From positions 1,550,001-1,614,000 of the forward strand of contig OY783216.1 in NCBI GenBank assembly GCA_963678705.1: a stretch of DNA of 64,000 bases. Direction: 5' to 3'. Position numbers and translations under genes: made by a program. Positions within the stretch are counted from its first letter, which is position 1. Each line of letters starts with the position of its first letter. This DNA comes from Panorpa germanica (taxonomy: Eukaryota > Arthropoda > Insecta > Mecoptera > Panorpidae). The notes beneath the pieces are model-generated. The model saw only the letters and a program-made list of their open reading frames with translations, did not search any database and was not told the origin of the DNA. Shown piece after piece: positions 24,288 to 36,000 of this stretch.

Positions 24288-26297
24288 AAATTCATGGACT
24301 TTTTTTCTAAAATATTTTTTGGATTTCTCGAAATTTTTTGATGCAGTTATGTTCGCTAGGCTTTAAATTAAAGAACTGCTTCATTACATTTTAAATATCT
24401 ACTCGATTCTGGCTTTTATGCGACCTTTTTTAAATTCATGGACTTTTTTTTCTAAAATTTTTTTTGAATTTCTCGAAATTTTTTGATGCAGTTATGTTCG
24501 CTAGGCTTTAAATTAAAGAACTGCTTCATTACATTTTAAATATCTACTCGATTCTGGCTTTTATGCGACCTTTTTTAAATTCATGGACTTTTTTTTTCTA
24601 AAATTTTTTTTGGATTTCTCGAAATTTTTTGATGCAGTTATGTTCGCTAGGCTTTAAATTAAAGAACTGCTTCATTACATTTTAAATATCTACTCGATTC
24701 TGGCTTTTATGCGACCTTTTTTAAATTCATGGACTTTTTTTTTCTAAAATTTTTTTTGGATTCCTCGAAATTTTTTGATGCAGTTATGTTCGCTAGGCTT
24801 TAAATTAAAGAACTGCTTCATTACATTTTAAATATCTACTCGATTCTGGCTTTTATGCGACCTTTTTTAAATTCATGGACTTTTTTTTTCTAAAATTTTT
24901 TTTGGATTTCTCGAAATTTTTTGATGCAGTTATGTTCGCTAGGCTTTAAAATGAAGAACTGCTTCATTACATTTTAATTATCTACGCAGATACTCAAAAA
25001 ATTGCATTGCTCTTAAAATCATAAAAGTGAACCTTTTCATCATTTTTAACAAGATTATAGTCTTCTTTCTATATAGAGATTTAATATCTTGATATATCGT
25101 AAACTAAAATACTTATTTAAAAATGAATTATAAATATGAAATCAGCATTTAAAATTAAGTTAAAATCTGTTATAAAATAACAAATTTATTTTCTTCAATT
25201 TTTATGAAAAGTAACAAGAGTATAACCTTCTTACTTTTCATAAAAATTGAAGAAAATATATTTGTCATTTTGTAAGGGATTTTAACTTAATTTTGAATGC
25301 TGATTTCAAATTTATAAATCAATTTTAAATAAGTATTTTAGTTTATGATATATCAATATATTAAAATATATGAAAGAAGACTATAATCTTGTTAAAAATG
25401 ATGAAAAGGTTCACTTTTATGATTTTAAGAGCAATGCAATTTTTTGAGTTTCCGGCTAGATATTTAAAATCTAATGAAGCAGTTCCTTAATTTAAAGCCT
25501 AACGAACATAACTGCATCAAAAAATTTCAAGAAATCCAAAAAAAAATTTAGAAAAAAAGAGTCCATAAATTTAAAAAAGATCGCGTAAAAGTGAGAATCG
25601 CGTAGATATTTAAAATGTAATGAAGCAGTTCTTTAATTTAAAGCCTAGCGAACATAACTGCATCAAAAAAAATTAAGAAATAAAAAAAAAAATTAAGAAA
25701 AAAAAGTCCATGAACATAGAAAAGGTCGCGTAAAAATCAGAATCGCGAAGATATTTAAAATGTAATAAAGCAGTTATTTAAGTTATAGCCTAGCGAACAT
25801 AATTGCATCAAAAAATTTCAAGAAATCCAAAAAAAAGTTTTAGTAAAAAAAGTCCATGAATTTAAAAAAAATCGCGTAAAAGCCAGAATCGCGTAGATAT
25901 TTAAAATGTAATGAAGCAGTTCCTTAATTTAAAGCCTAACGAACATAACTGCATCAAAAAATTTCAAGAAATCCAAAAAAAAATTTAGAAAAAAAAAGTC
26001 CATAAATTTAAAAAAGATCGCGTAAAAGTGAGAATCGCGTAGATATTTAAAATGTAATGAAGCAGTTCTTTAATTTAAAGCCTAGCGAACATAATTGCAT
26101 CAAAAAATTTCAAGAAATCCAAAAAAAAGTTTTAGAAAAGAAAGTCCATGAATTTAAAAAAGGTCTCATAAAAGTCAGAATCGCGAAGATATTTAAAATA
26201 TAATGAAGCAGTTCTTTATTTTAGAGCATAGCGAACATAACCACATCAAATTATTCCAAAGAATAAAAAAAAAATTTAGAAAAATAATGTCCATGCG
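24288..26297. repeat. 2-kb palindrome made of about 145-bp tandem units
   Basis: Left arm: five direct copies of a 144-146 bp unit (starts near 24291, 24435, 24580, 24726, 24872; TTCATGGACTTTTTTT.. GATGCAGTTATGTTCGCTAG). Then about 200 bp unique to each arm's inner part, a 16-nt loop at 25215-25230, and the inverted arm with six copies (to about 26297). No ORF. Between mini-PARP 1 and 2. Confidence 0.92.
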
Positions 26298-26352
26298 AAC
26301 ATTTGAAATATTAAATATTAAAAAAAAAACTCGTTGTCTTGCGACGGGCTGA
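26298..26352 (+). mobile_element. Helitron-like 3' end next to the palindrome
   Basis: GCGACGGGCTGAACAGCTAG followed by T, the CTAG|T junction used by Helitrons. It joins at once to repeat family A (TAGTAATAAATT). Suggests the palindrome is carried by a nonautonomous Helitron-like unit. Confidence 0.5.
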
Positions 26353-26434
26353 ACAGCTAGTAGTAATAAATTATTCTACTTGGGTCGTTCTTCGAAGGTG
26401 CGATCTGCTTGCCACCCCCTAAGGCCGCCTATGA
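26353..26434 (+). repeat. Dispersed repeat family A, right part of copy 3
   Basis: TAGTAATAAATTATTCTACT..GCCACCCCCTAAGGCCGCC, the end of family A. Confidence 0.6.
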
Positions 26435-27575
26435 CGACAAGGACGCAGTAGTATATCGGACAACATGTCAATAATTAATTTAAAATATACATTGATAATA
26501 AATCTTAAAACGCCTAAAATATATGTGACATATTAAACGTCCCGATAAGAAATGTATCTATGCAGTTTATACACCGTCATAACACAGTCTAGCTATTCCA
26601 CATACCATATGAGAATATCGACCGCCATAATTTCCATTCGTTGCATTTATAAGTTATCTGCATATTGAATCAGATAGAGAATACAATTTTACATATAAAT
26701 GCGTACGCATAATTGATAAGACTTCTTGAAACAAGTTTTTTAGCGTTAGCTCTGTTTCTTTTATAAGCTCATATGGTGTTGTTTCATCGTTTTTACTTGA
26801 AAGATAACATTTTCTAAACGCAGTCGTATGTAGATCATTTTATGAGATATCTACGATACAATGAAAAGCATTGTCTGATTCATTTTACTACAATGTATAC
26901 AGAAGCGAAAAAGATATAAAATTTAAAGAGTCATCTTTATTCTTTTATAAATTGAATTACATCACTCCTTATTGCTGCATTGTGTCTGCCAATTTGCCAA
27001 TTTACAATTTCCATTCAATATTCATAAGACCTGGTAATTTACATAACATTAACTAAAATGAGAAAAAGAAATAGAATCAGTTTAATAATATATTTATTAA
27101 AATATAACTTTTGTAAATACACAAAATTAAAATAGAAATAGAAAAACCATTTCTCCTTAAATAAAAGAATGATATTTAGAAATTACAATACATAAAAAAA
27201 CACAAAGAACGGCATGCAGTTAATAAAATGAATTTGAATATAAAACTAGATTTTCTCTCGTGCTCGTAACTCAAGTAGAACTCAACCTGAAAACAAGAAA
27301 AATCTGTTAGTATAATCCAGAACCAACTTTTAAAAATATTTTTGAACGTACTTTTTCCCGCTGATTACAAATCTGAAAACCATTTTAAAATATTTCCAAT
27401 ATTTAACCGTTGAAACGCTAATATCTCGAAAACCGGAAGTGCCATCAAAAAATAAATAGCAGATTTGAAATCAGCATAAATTTTTACGTTAAGAACTATT
27501 ATAAATTTTACAATCGGAGACCATCAATTTCTTATCAAATTTTAATTGTCCTACTTGTAAACGTCCACGTCAACG

Positions 27576-27600
27576 TAAGGTAAGGTAAGGTAAGGTAAGG
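27576..27600 (+). repeat. (TAAGG)5 microsatellite
   Basis: Five pentamer units beside the mini-PARP 2 stop. Not the insect telomere repeat (TTAGG). Confidence 0.85.
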
Positions 27601-27641
27601 CAATTTAATTTATATTAAAATGAAAATTACCTTGCTTTGAC

Positions 27642-28261
27642 TCAGTCAAACTGAACCACATACAACGGATAATAACTGGCATCCGTGTCTTGTTTGACAT
27701 TAAGCAGCTTCTTTATAACAATTAGCACCTGCCCATTAGCAACAGTTGGAGGATCATTTAAAAATGAAGGTTCGCGACTACCAGAGGTCATCCTATATCG
27801 CCGAGGATCACAGTTATATTCCAGAGCCACTGCCAAATCTTCTTGATTCACGACATGGTACACTACTTTCTATAAATAAACGATTAAAGATTAGTCATTC
27901 ATCATCATCATCATCATCATCATTAGTTCAATGGATTATATTGTATTTACCTCTCTTATGGCTTCATGGGCTACTAGCATCTGTTCTTTTAAGAGCAAGT
28001 ATCTTCCAAAAGCATAAGGATGTTGTACTCTCTCTACACTTCTAATATCTTCATCGTAAGCTCGAAAATCTTTGATCACGGACTGCAATATATGAAACTT
28101 AATAAATTCTATCCTAAAGAACAAAACATTCTTTGCATTGTCTATGATCTTACATTATATTCCAGAGAATTTCTGGACACTATACATCTTACATAGCGCA
28201 CATTGGAATAGTTTGCTTCGTTCCAGTTCTGCGGTTTGGCGGCCAACACAATGGACAGCAT
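27642..28261 (-). CDS. Mini-PARP 2: PARP-catalytic-domain-derived small protein
   Basis: Exons 28261-28154 (36 codons), 28082-27951 (44), 27869-27642 (75 plus stop): 155 aa, introns phase 0, same plan as its neighbours. Seen: MLSIVLAAKPQNW linker, RNSLEYN boundary, IRSVERVQHPYAFGRYLLLK helix, VVYHVVNQEDLAVALEYNCD (equivalent to LFHGTS..ICKxNFD of TIPARP, so His kept), then VLIVIKK and ASYYPLYVVQFD (equivalent to the closing SYPxxIIQY strand). The middle of the ADP-ribosyltransferase fold, including the GSYFA loop, is missing. A leader intron precedes the ATG: acceptor before 28293, donor after 28794, with TATATAAA at 28910-28917 and a Rel-type site at 28957-28965. Induction by NF-kappaB-type factors is inferred. 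Of the three this copy has the clearest promoter. Confidence 0.82.
27900..27923 (+). repeat. (ATC)n microsatellite in mini-PARP 2 intron
   Basis: Eight units of CAT/ATC between exons 27642-27869 and 27951-28082. Confidence 0.9.
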
Positions 28262-28514
28262 GGTGATGTGCGATTAAAACAGAAGAGCAGTATCTGAAAT
28301 ATATAGGTGAATAAAACAAATATAAAAATTAGAATTCAAACTTGGAAAATGATAAACAAAATCAAAATGATTTCAGCTTGGTATATGGTAAGCACTACCA
28401 TGTTGGATTTAGTATCGTTTAGCAGATTTACACACTATAGACTGGCTATGATAAAAGAACTACGTGGATATTATCGTAAATATGTTAAGTGGTAGTTGCC
28501 AGTGAATTAGAGAT

Positions 28515-28660
28515 TTATTTTTGCGTGTAACTTTTTTATTATAAAATTTACATCAAAAAGTTATTAATAAAAGTTGTAGATAATATTATTATCTAGAAAA
28601 AATCTCTTTACAACATTTTTTTGGGACTTATAGTTTTTAAGATAAACAAGAAAATAGTAA
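28515..28660. repeat. Short dispersed repeat Q, copy 2
   Basis: Inverse match to 15525-15690; lies in the leader intron of mini-PARP 2. Confidence 0.55.
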
Positions 28661-28793
28661 CTGCGGTAATTGGAATGTTTACTTTAATCTATTACTCACT
28701 CAACCAAACACTAAGAAATATAATCTCAAAGCAAAACCATTGTTTTCTTTCTACTATTAATTTAATATAAATATAAATTAGTTTAATACTTAC

Positions 28794-28885
28794 ATTTAAT
28801 ATGTTCCTACTCTTATGGTCAATTAAGTGTTTTTTACAAATGTAAAGACGTCTGCAATGTATGACAGCTAACTAACACACAAAAT
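28794..28885 (-). other. Noncoding leader exon of mini-PARP 2 (inferred)
   Basis: Ends at a consensus donor (gtaagt) and lies just below the TATA box. It would splice to an acceptor (tatttcag) 32 bp before the ATG. Mini-PARP 3 (donor after 31254) and mini-PARP 1 (donor after 23717) have equivalents. Confidence 0.45.
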
Positions 28886-28909
28886 ACTACGACGCAAACT
28901 GCAGTGAAA

Positions 28910-28917
28910 TTTATATA
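28910..28917 (-). promoter_or_regulatory. TATA box of mini-PARP 2
   Basis: TATATAAA on the minus strand, placed between the Rel-type site and the inferred noncoding leader exon. The start of transcription is expected about 30 bp further on, near 28880-28885. Confidence 0.5.
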
Positions 28918-28956
28918 ACATTGACAAGCCAATCTGAGACCAAACACAATAAAGCG

Positions 28957-28965
28957 GGGAATCCC
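28957..28965. promoter_or_regulatory. Rel/NF-kappaB-type palindrome upstream of mini-PARP 2
   Basis: GGGAATCCC about 40 bp upstream of the TATA box (28910-28917, minus) and about 163 bp upstream of the leader donor at 28794. Spacing from the leader donor is alike in all three genes (163-207 bp). Confidence 0.65.
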
Positions 28966-29531
28966 TTGTTTCTTTGTTAGCTGACAGTCAAACCTATCGC
29001 CAAGCAAATTGATTATTCTTATCTCATAATCAGTAAATGAGGATTACTTAAAAAGAAATATTCGATTACATTATAAAGAATTATATTCACTTGGATGTAG
29101 GTAATTTTGTAAAAATATAAAAATTGCGAGATAGAAATAGTTTTGCTATTCGACAACAGATGTGTTGCTGTGCGGGAAATTTAAGGTATCTTCTATAGAC
29201 TAGTTTGAAACTTTACTAAAAATTGTATACACGTAAATATAATAATTTAATATGTTTACAGCCTGTAGTTGACATGCCGTTTAAGTTATCGCAAACAACA
29301 GGCAACAGCGGGAGTCCGCTATGTTTCTGACACATAATTAATCCTTTACGTAAGAGTTTAAAGTAGGGGAAAACAATGACCACCTAGGGGATGGTATTTG
29401 CGCAATTGCGCAGTGCGTAATGTGATGTACATAATAAGAAATTATCATTATTATACACGACGACTGGTCAGAATTACGTCCACATGACTAACCAGACTAA
29501 CGTTCTTTTTTTTTATAGCTTCTATACGGAA

Positions 29532-30149
29532 AATGGGCTTTTGTCCTATGTCTTAATTTCTATAAAAGTGTACTATATATTGATAAAGTGGCTTACTAGA
29601 ACCTCAAATATCCAATTGTTTTTTAATAACTCGTTATATGTTATGAGATTTTAACAATTAAAAAAGTCATTTTGTCTCTTCAATTATTAAATGGATTCAA
29701 CGTTGTACACATTCCAAATGCATGTGACATCACAACCGCTGCCAACCTTACAGCTCATAAATCTCTGCTATATGTATTTATATATCAAATATTGTTTACA
29801 GCTATTTCAAGCAACAATAAAATTCCAATATTATGTCTGCCTTAGCAGGGTTAAATAACATAAAAACTTATTATCTTACTACTCTTTCACTTGCTTGTTT
29901 GACTACCAACAGCTACAGAACATTACCACAGCACTGACCTACTCAACAAATAACTGACGTTAAAATGCATTTCACGTCATACAAATATGGCCGACTATCT
30001 CTAGCGCTAAAACTACAATTCAAATTTTTAATTGCTATATCTCCGTCAACATTTAGATATTTAATAAAATAGACATCAATTATTAACATCAATTTCAATT
30101 AACAATTGAAAAATCGACAACTAAAAAATGAGGACAAATGAAGCCCCTT
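29532..30149. mobile_element. 0.6-kb inverted-end family B, copy 1
   Basis: Starts AATGGGCTTTTGTCCTATGT and ends with the inverted counterpart, here diverged. Between mini-PARP 2 and mini-PARP 3. Confidence 0.75.
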
Positions 30150-30417
30150 AATTATGTCTAGTCACAGTTGCCTTCCCGCATATCTAAAATTACTTTTTTT
30201 GGCTCTTTGCGAATTGTACGTAGTCAGTTTTAAGGAAGAAACATAGATGACATATATGCCAAATAAACGTCTATTACTTTCTTTATTAAATTTATATTTT
30301 AGTAACTTTCCTTTATAAATTTACTGGCATAATTTTTACAAGAATTGAAGATGATGATTTGTTACTATTAGATATTAAACAGTGTACTTGAAGCTACACT
30401 TCAAATACAAAAGTATG

Positions 30418-31024
30418 CTAATGAACGTGAACGACATAAGCTGGGTAGTAACAGGCTTCTGATTTTTGATTTTCTTCTTGAAGTTCCCTCAAAATAATGA
30501 CGACTTCTTCTTTGGACACGAATGGTGGACTTGGATGAAATCTGGGAGTAATGTGACCATTGGGATTCGTTTCATATCGTCGGGTATCGCAATTATATTG
30601 TAACGCAACTGTCAGATCCTTTGCATTAACAACATGATACACCAATTTCTAAAAATAAATAAAAATGATTTAACAATTAGCTTGAACCGCAAAGATATAA
30701 GTAACATACGAACCTCACTGATTGGTTGATTAGATAAGACAAGTTTCTCCTTTTGCAGCAAAAATCTGCCGAATGAATAGATGTGTTGAACTCTCTCTAT
30801 GGTTTTAATATATTGCGACAATTGCCCGAATTGCTGTGCGACGGACTGGAATAAAGATACACCTAATTATTAATAGAATCATCAGTGAATGATATATTGC
30901 ATTGTAAAGTTAGTACGTTAAATTCTAATCCAGATTTGGGTACTAGAAATGTTTCAAACAAGACATCCTTGTAATCAGCTTCCTCCCAATTTGATGGCCT
31001 CTTGGATAATATGATAGATAACAT
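30418..31024 (-). CDS. Mini-PARP 3: PARP-catalytic-domain-derived small protein
   Basis: Exons 31024-30917 (36 codons), 30845-30714 (44), 30648-30418 (76 plus stop): 156 aa. The exon-2 length is identical in all three copies and all introns are phase 0, so the array arose by duplication. Seen: MLSIILSKRPSNWEEADY linker, SGLEFN boundary, IKTIERVQHIYSFGRFLLQK helix, LVYHVVNAKDLTVALQYNCD (His kept), EEVVIILRELQEEN and the closing ACYYPAYVVHVH strand. It lacks the central NAD-loop block as in the others. The first donor is gtacta and the second gttcgt, both weaker than in copy 2. A leader exon ends at 31254 (gtaagt donor) with its acceptor before 31031. A Rel-type palindrome sits at 31461-31469. 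Function unknown; homology to PARP-family domains is by remembered motif alignment. Confidence 0.82.
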
Positions 31025-31460
31025 TTCTTAGCTGAAATAAAACAACAGTTTGTTTTACAAAGTTTGCTGCACTATTATAACCTCAAATATTTATGGTGAT
31101 ATCTATAAGTGTTATCAAGAATGTTTTTAAATATGATTCATATATGATGGTGTTATTAATTCTTTTTAAATATTCACTATGCTCATTGTATGTTTAACAA
31201 AGTATTAAAAAGCGTAGGAACATACATTATACATAACATAGAAAAAGACTTACTTGGAATTATCTAAAATTGAGCGTAACAAATACTCCAGAGCTACGAT
31301 AATGTTTACACAATTGACAGTAACTGATAACACACAATTATAACAACACCACATACATAGATGTAATTACTTATCAGGTATAATATGAAATCACAATATG
31401 AAATACCAAAACGATGACTATAGCAACCACATCAAAATAAAAAACAATGGAGATCATTTA

Positions 31461-31469
31461 GGGAATCCC
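31461..31469. promoter_or_regulatory. Rel/NF-kappaB-type palindrome upstream of mini-PARP 3
   Basis: GGGAATCCC about 207 bp upstream of the leader-exon donor at 31254. The flank (CTTTTTTTACAAGGCGTGTC) is shared with mini-PARP 1. Confidence 0.6.
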
Positions 31470-33026
31470 TTTTTTTACAAGGCGTGTCATTCGTGCCATG
31501 TTACAAACCATTTGATTTGTTAACTTTATAATAAACACAGACTCCTTGTGCGAGCAAATAATTAGGTAAATAAATTGTAATAATTACTAAACAAAATAAA
31601 GATAAAATTTGTTAAAAGTATATGCATATATATTCTGCAATCAACAACTCGAATTAGTAACGCTACTTCATGAAAGATGGCGTGATGTTTCAGGCGGTAA
31701 GTTCAAATTGTTTACTGGATTTTAAACAATATAAAAAATATTTAAATTAAGTTCTAACATATTATTCTGCATTTTTAACTAAGATACTATTACAGTGTTG
31801 CTTTCAATATAACATATTAATAATAATAATATTATCTATATCTAATAATAATATTAGCTATAATTAAAATATGCTTACGATAAATATGCATATAAAATTA
31901 CAGTTATGCATTGGACAGTGTCCTTGAAAACATAATGCATTTGCAATACGCTTTGTAGGTATATCACACAGATTCATAAACTGTTTTATGTAGGTTGATC
32001 TTAATTCAGAGCAAAAAAGATTTTGAAGATTTTTCGAATAAGCAAATCAGATTTTGTTTAGAGAAAGTTGCGTTATAATAACTGTGTGGGCTTTGGTAAA
32101 AATTACATTCTAATTAACACGTATCATCGATAGCTATATGTACTTACTAATTTTTGCCTGCCCTCCTACTGACCTATTTTATTCTCATACCAACCCTATA
32201 CACATTTTAAATGACTCTTCAAAGTGATTAATTTGCGATGAATAACTTCTGAGATGAATTACAATGCGATGAACTGGTCTTCAACCAAAATTTTGATGCG
32301 TAGTTATCAGTAATGGTATATTTATTGTTTAAATATTTCATCTATATTTGAGAGCCTTTAAGTTACGCAACCTGTTCAACACAACTGTTATATAAAAATA
32401 TGAACTTACACGGTACAATAAGCCAGTGGTTTGTAGTTAAAACCGCTGTACAATTATTATACATCATTAGTTTCATTCTATTCGAATAATTAATCATTGT
32501 TTGGAAGTTATACAAGCTCAAACTAATGGGATATACATGAGTATGTATTTATATGGCTTTGAGGTTAGGTTATCTTTACTGAAACTCAACGCAAAATCAA
32601 TAACACATCCATTACTTACGTCTCAGTGATACCTGCGAACTTCTGTTATTATGTTCAACAGATTCAGTTGTAAAGGTGACCACCTACACGATAAGCACAA
32701 GGATATTGGAGGCTTCCGTTTTTAATTCATTTATATTTGATATGTACATCATTTAATTTTTTAACCTTACTTTCATTTTATATACTTTTTGTTTGTTTTG
32801 TTTCAACAAGTGTTTTTGGTAATTCAAATATATCAGTTATTTTGTAACGTAGATATAAATAAACAGTTGACAGAAGTGTACACGTATGAAGGAAGTCTTA
32901 TTCGATGTAAATAAATACATTAAATGTGCGATAAGAAGTGCATGAGACTAACGTAGTGCAGTTATTTAATCATAATAATTATCTTATCAGTATTATATAT
33001 TTAAAAAAAAGTGTTATCGAGATATA
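31470..33026. other. Intergenic, mini-PARP 3 / cry1 divergent promoters
   Basis: No gene or known repeat recognised. The cry1 leader and promoter should lie in the last several hundred bases; no clear TATA box or CACGTG E-box was found there. Confidence 0.4.
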
Positions 33027-36000
33027 ATGGTGTCCATTTTGTGGTTCCGGCATGGATTACGACTCCATGATAACCCAGCGTTATTGAGTGCCATTTCTGA
33101 CAAATCGAAGAAATTTTATCCGGTATTTATTTTTGATGGAGAAAGTGCAGGTATACACTCTTTAAAATTTTGGTAATGTTTATAATAAACGGCATATTTT
33201 TAATTTGGTTTAGAATTGTTTGTTTTGCTAATAGAAATTGTCTTGCAGTCATGCAATTTCACACTTGCTAGCTAATTAAAGTGTTACATTTTCCACCTGG
33301 GTAGGTTAAAATAATTTTTTGCGCAATCGCATTTTTTATGGAGATTCAATTCTAATTCTACTCTAACAAGAGTCTCTCTCTTAATTTTACCGTGTTCTAT
33401 TCTAAAAAATATTGATCTGCATGTACGAAACCTGCCAAATACAGTGATGTATATTTTATAAAAACGAAATTACAGTCTGTATAAGGCCCTCTGCACACGA
33501 TGCGACTGGTTGCAAACCTTTGCCCGAAACGAATGTGATTACAATTATGTTGTTAGTAAGAGATTGAACGTGTATGCGAGTGAGATAAAACACGAGGAAA
33601 GGCATACGAGTCGACTAATTGCAAACTAAACGAGAAACGAAGTTTTCAATGAAAACGAGCACGAGCCATGTCGAGCCGTGTATCGTGACTCTATAGAATT
33701 TTTAACAATAGCATATTGTGTTATATTTGATTGTATGTATGTATTTAAATATTTTTCAATAGTATTCGTAAACATCTCTGTTGATGAAACCAGCAATGCC
33801 CTGCGACCGAGAAATCTAGTCGCTGAATATATGCTCAAAACCAGTTTAGTTACGTTCGTGCCGTGTGTTTTATCTCACTCGTGAACACGTTTGTTCTTTT
33901 ACTAACAACACAGTTGTAATGACCCAGTAAACATTTTGGAGTCACTTTGACATCATATTGAAGATGCGTCATGATTTTTTTGTCACGAAAGAGTTCATTT
34001 ATAGTTCAGTTTCTCACATTTTTTCATATAAAATGTCTACTTTATCGGCTATAGATGACGGAACCACTCCACCTGTCGGAATACAAATGAAGATAAAGTT
34101 GATGCGAACTATAATTGAAGTCAAATAGTGATAGAAACGTCACTAAATAGGGCACTTCACCAAATTGTTTACTGGGGACATTCGGTTCGGGCAGATTCGG
34201 GGCTAAGGTTTGCTACCAGTCGCCCCTCTGCGGACGCCCTAAAAGTTTTTTTGTAAAATATAAGAGGTTACCCATGAATTACATCTCATACAATTTATGT
34301 TTTCTTAACTTACCAGTTCCCATTGTCACGTCTTGTCACTCTTAGGGATCCTCTTCCACTGTTTGCTGTGACGTAATTTATAAATGGCGCCTAATTTTGT
34401 CAAATTGTCATTAACAAATTGACAGCAGGATTCCATTTTAAAATTAAATTATCTTCACTAATAACAAACTGTATAAACAATTGAAATTAAACAAATTCAC
34501 TTGCCTAAGTATAATATAAGTTGTAAATAAATACATACACCTCCACTAGGTGGAAAAATGTTTAACAAAAACTGTTAAATGATAATATTTATTAAATAAA
34601 TAATGTGAACCAGTGCCGCAGCAACTTGTCTGTGGGCTTTGTGAGCCCCTTGAATGACATTTTCCTTTTTAGTCTCACGGCAAATTGTATTCAAGTCAGC
34701 GTTGTATAACGGCTGGGGATTCAATAAATGCGTGAGTCATGAGCGCACGTCCATTATGCCCATTACATGATCCGCCTCTGATCTAGACTGAACCGAGAAT
34801 AGAAAATGCTACATATATAATGTTCAGATTGTAGGTTGCATGTTGGTGGAACACTATAGCGATGTTTATTATTTCAGGAACTAAAATTGTAGGTTATAAT
34901 CGAATGAGGTACCTTCTCGAATCTTTGCAAGATCTGAACAAACAATTCGAGGAACTTGGAGGACGCTTATTCGTCTTTGTTGGAAACCCTAGAGTGATCT
35001 TCCATACTATCTGGAAGGAAATAGGTAGGGTACATAAATAAAACAAATTAAAAATATCTTTCTTTTTAAATCTAATACAATATTTCTTTTTAAGGCTTAT
35101 CTACATTATGCTTCGAACAAGATTGCGAACCAATATGGCGGGAGCGAGATTACTCCGTCAAGGAATTCTGCGACAACGAAAATATACAATGTCTGGAATT
35201 TGTGTCTCACACCCTTTGGAATCCCCACAAAGTTATTAAGACTAACGGTGGGGTGGCACCACTGACTTATCAAATGTTTTTGGTAAGGTTACGCAAACTG
35301 AATGTTAAGATAAATTAATATTTAGTTTCTATACAAGTTTTGTTCAATTTCCAGCATACTGTGTCCACCATTGGTGTTCCTCCAAGACCTGTGGAAGATC
35401 CTGATTGGACAGGTGTTGAATTTGGGAAACTACCTGATATTCTAGTTGCTGAACTTCACATGTTTTATAAGGTATATTTTATGTTCTTTAAATTCCTCTG
35501 GTAATACCATAAAATTTATGTGGATACCAGGACATTGTAGAATAAGAGGAAACGAAATTGCGGATAAATTGGCAAAGGAATCAATAAATTTGGAAATTGA
35601 GATGAAAGTGAAATTACGTTCATATGAAATTTTTAATTTAATCAAAAAATTAAACTTCAATTTGAGAAACCAAGATTTCATTAACAAAAGTCAGTTAAAA
35701 GGAAGAGATCATTATATGTTACATCCAAATTTAAGTAAAAAAAGATGGTTTAGTAATGAGTCCCGCAAAACTATATCAACTATAATCAGAATCAAAAGTA
35801 ATCATTGTAAAACTCCAGCTCACCTGTACAAAATTAATATTAAATCTGACTCATATTATTTTTGAATGCATAAATTATAGTTTAGAAAGATCAAAATTCA
35901 ATAGTGAAATATTAGATGTGATTAAAACTTTTCCTGTTAATGCTAAATTTTTGTTAAGTGATTCAAAATTAATTAGTGAATTATTTAAATATTTAGAAAT

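Noticed and set aside
24288-26297. CRISPR-like array
   Set aside because: Units are 145 bp, contiguous, without spacers, and inverted around a centre; eukaryotic context.
27576-27600. Telomeric repeat
   Set aside because: Unit is TAAGG, not TTAGG, and only five copies.
22900-31024. Mini-PARPs as ordinary pseudogenes of a full PARP
   Set aside because: All three keep open frames, splice sites, identical exon phases and promoter motifs; decay would not leave this.
35446-35865. 139-codon ORF read as a host gene
   Set aside because: It begins in a cry1 exon by chance and is the RNase H end of a LINE.
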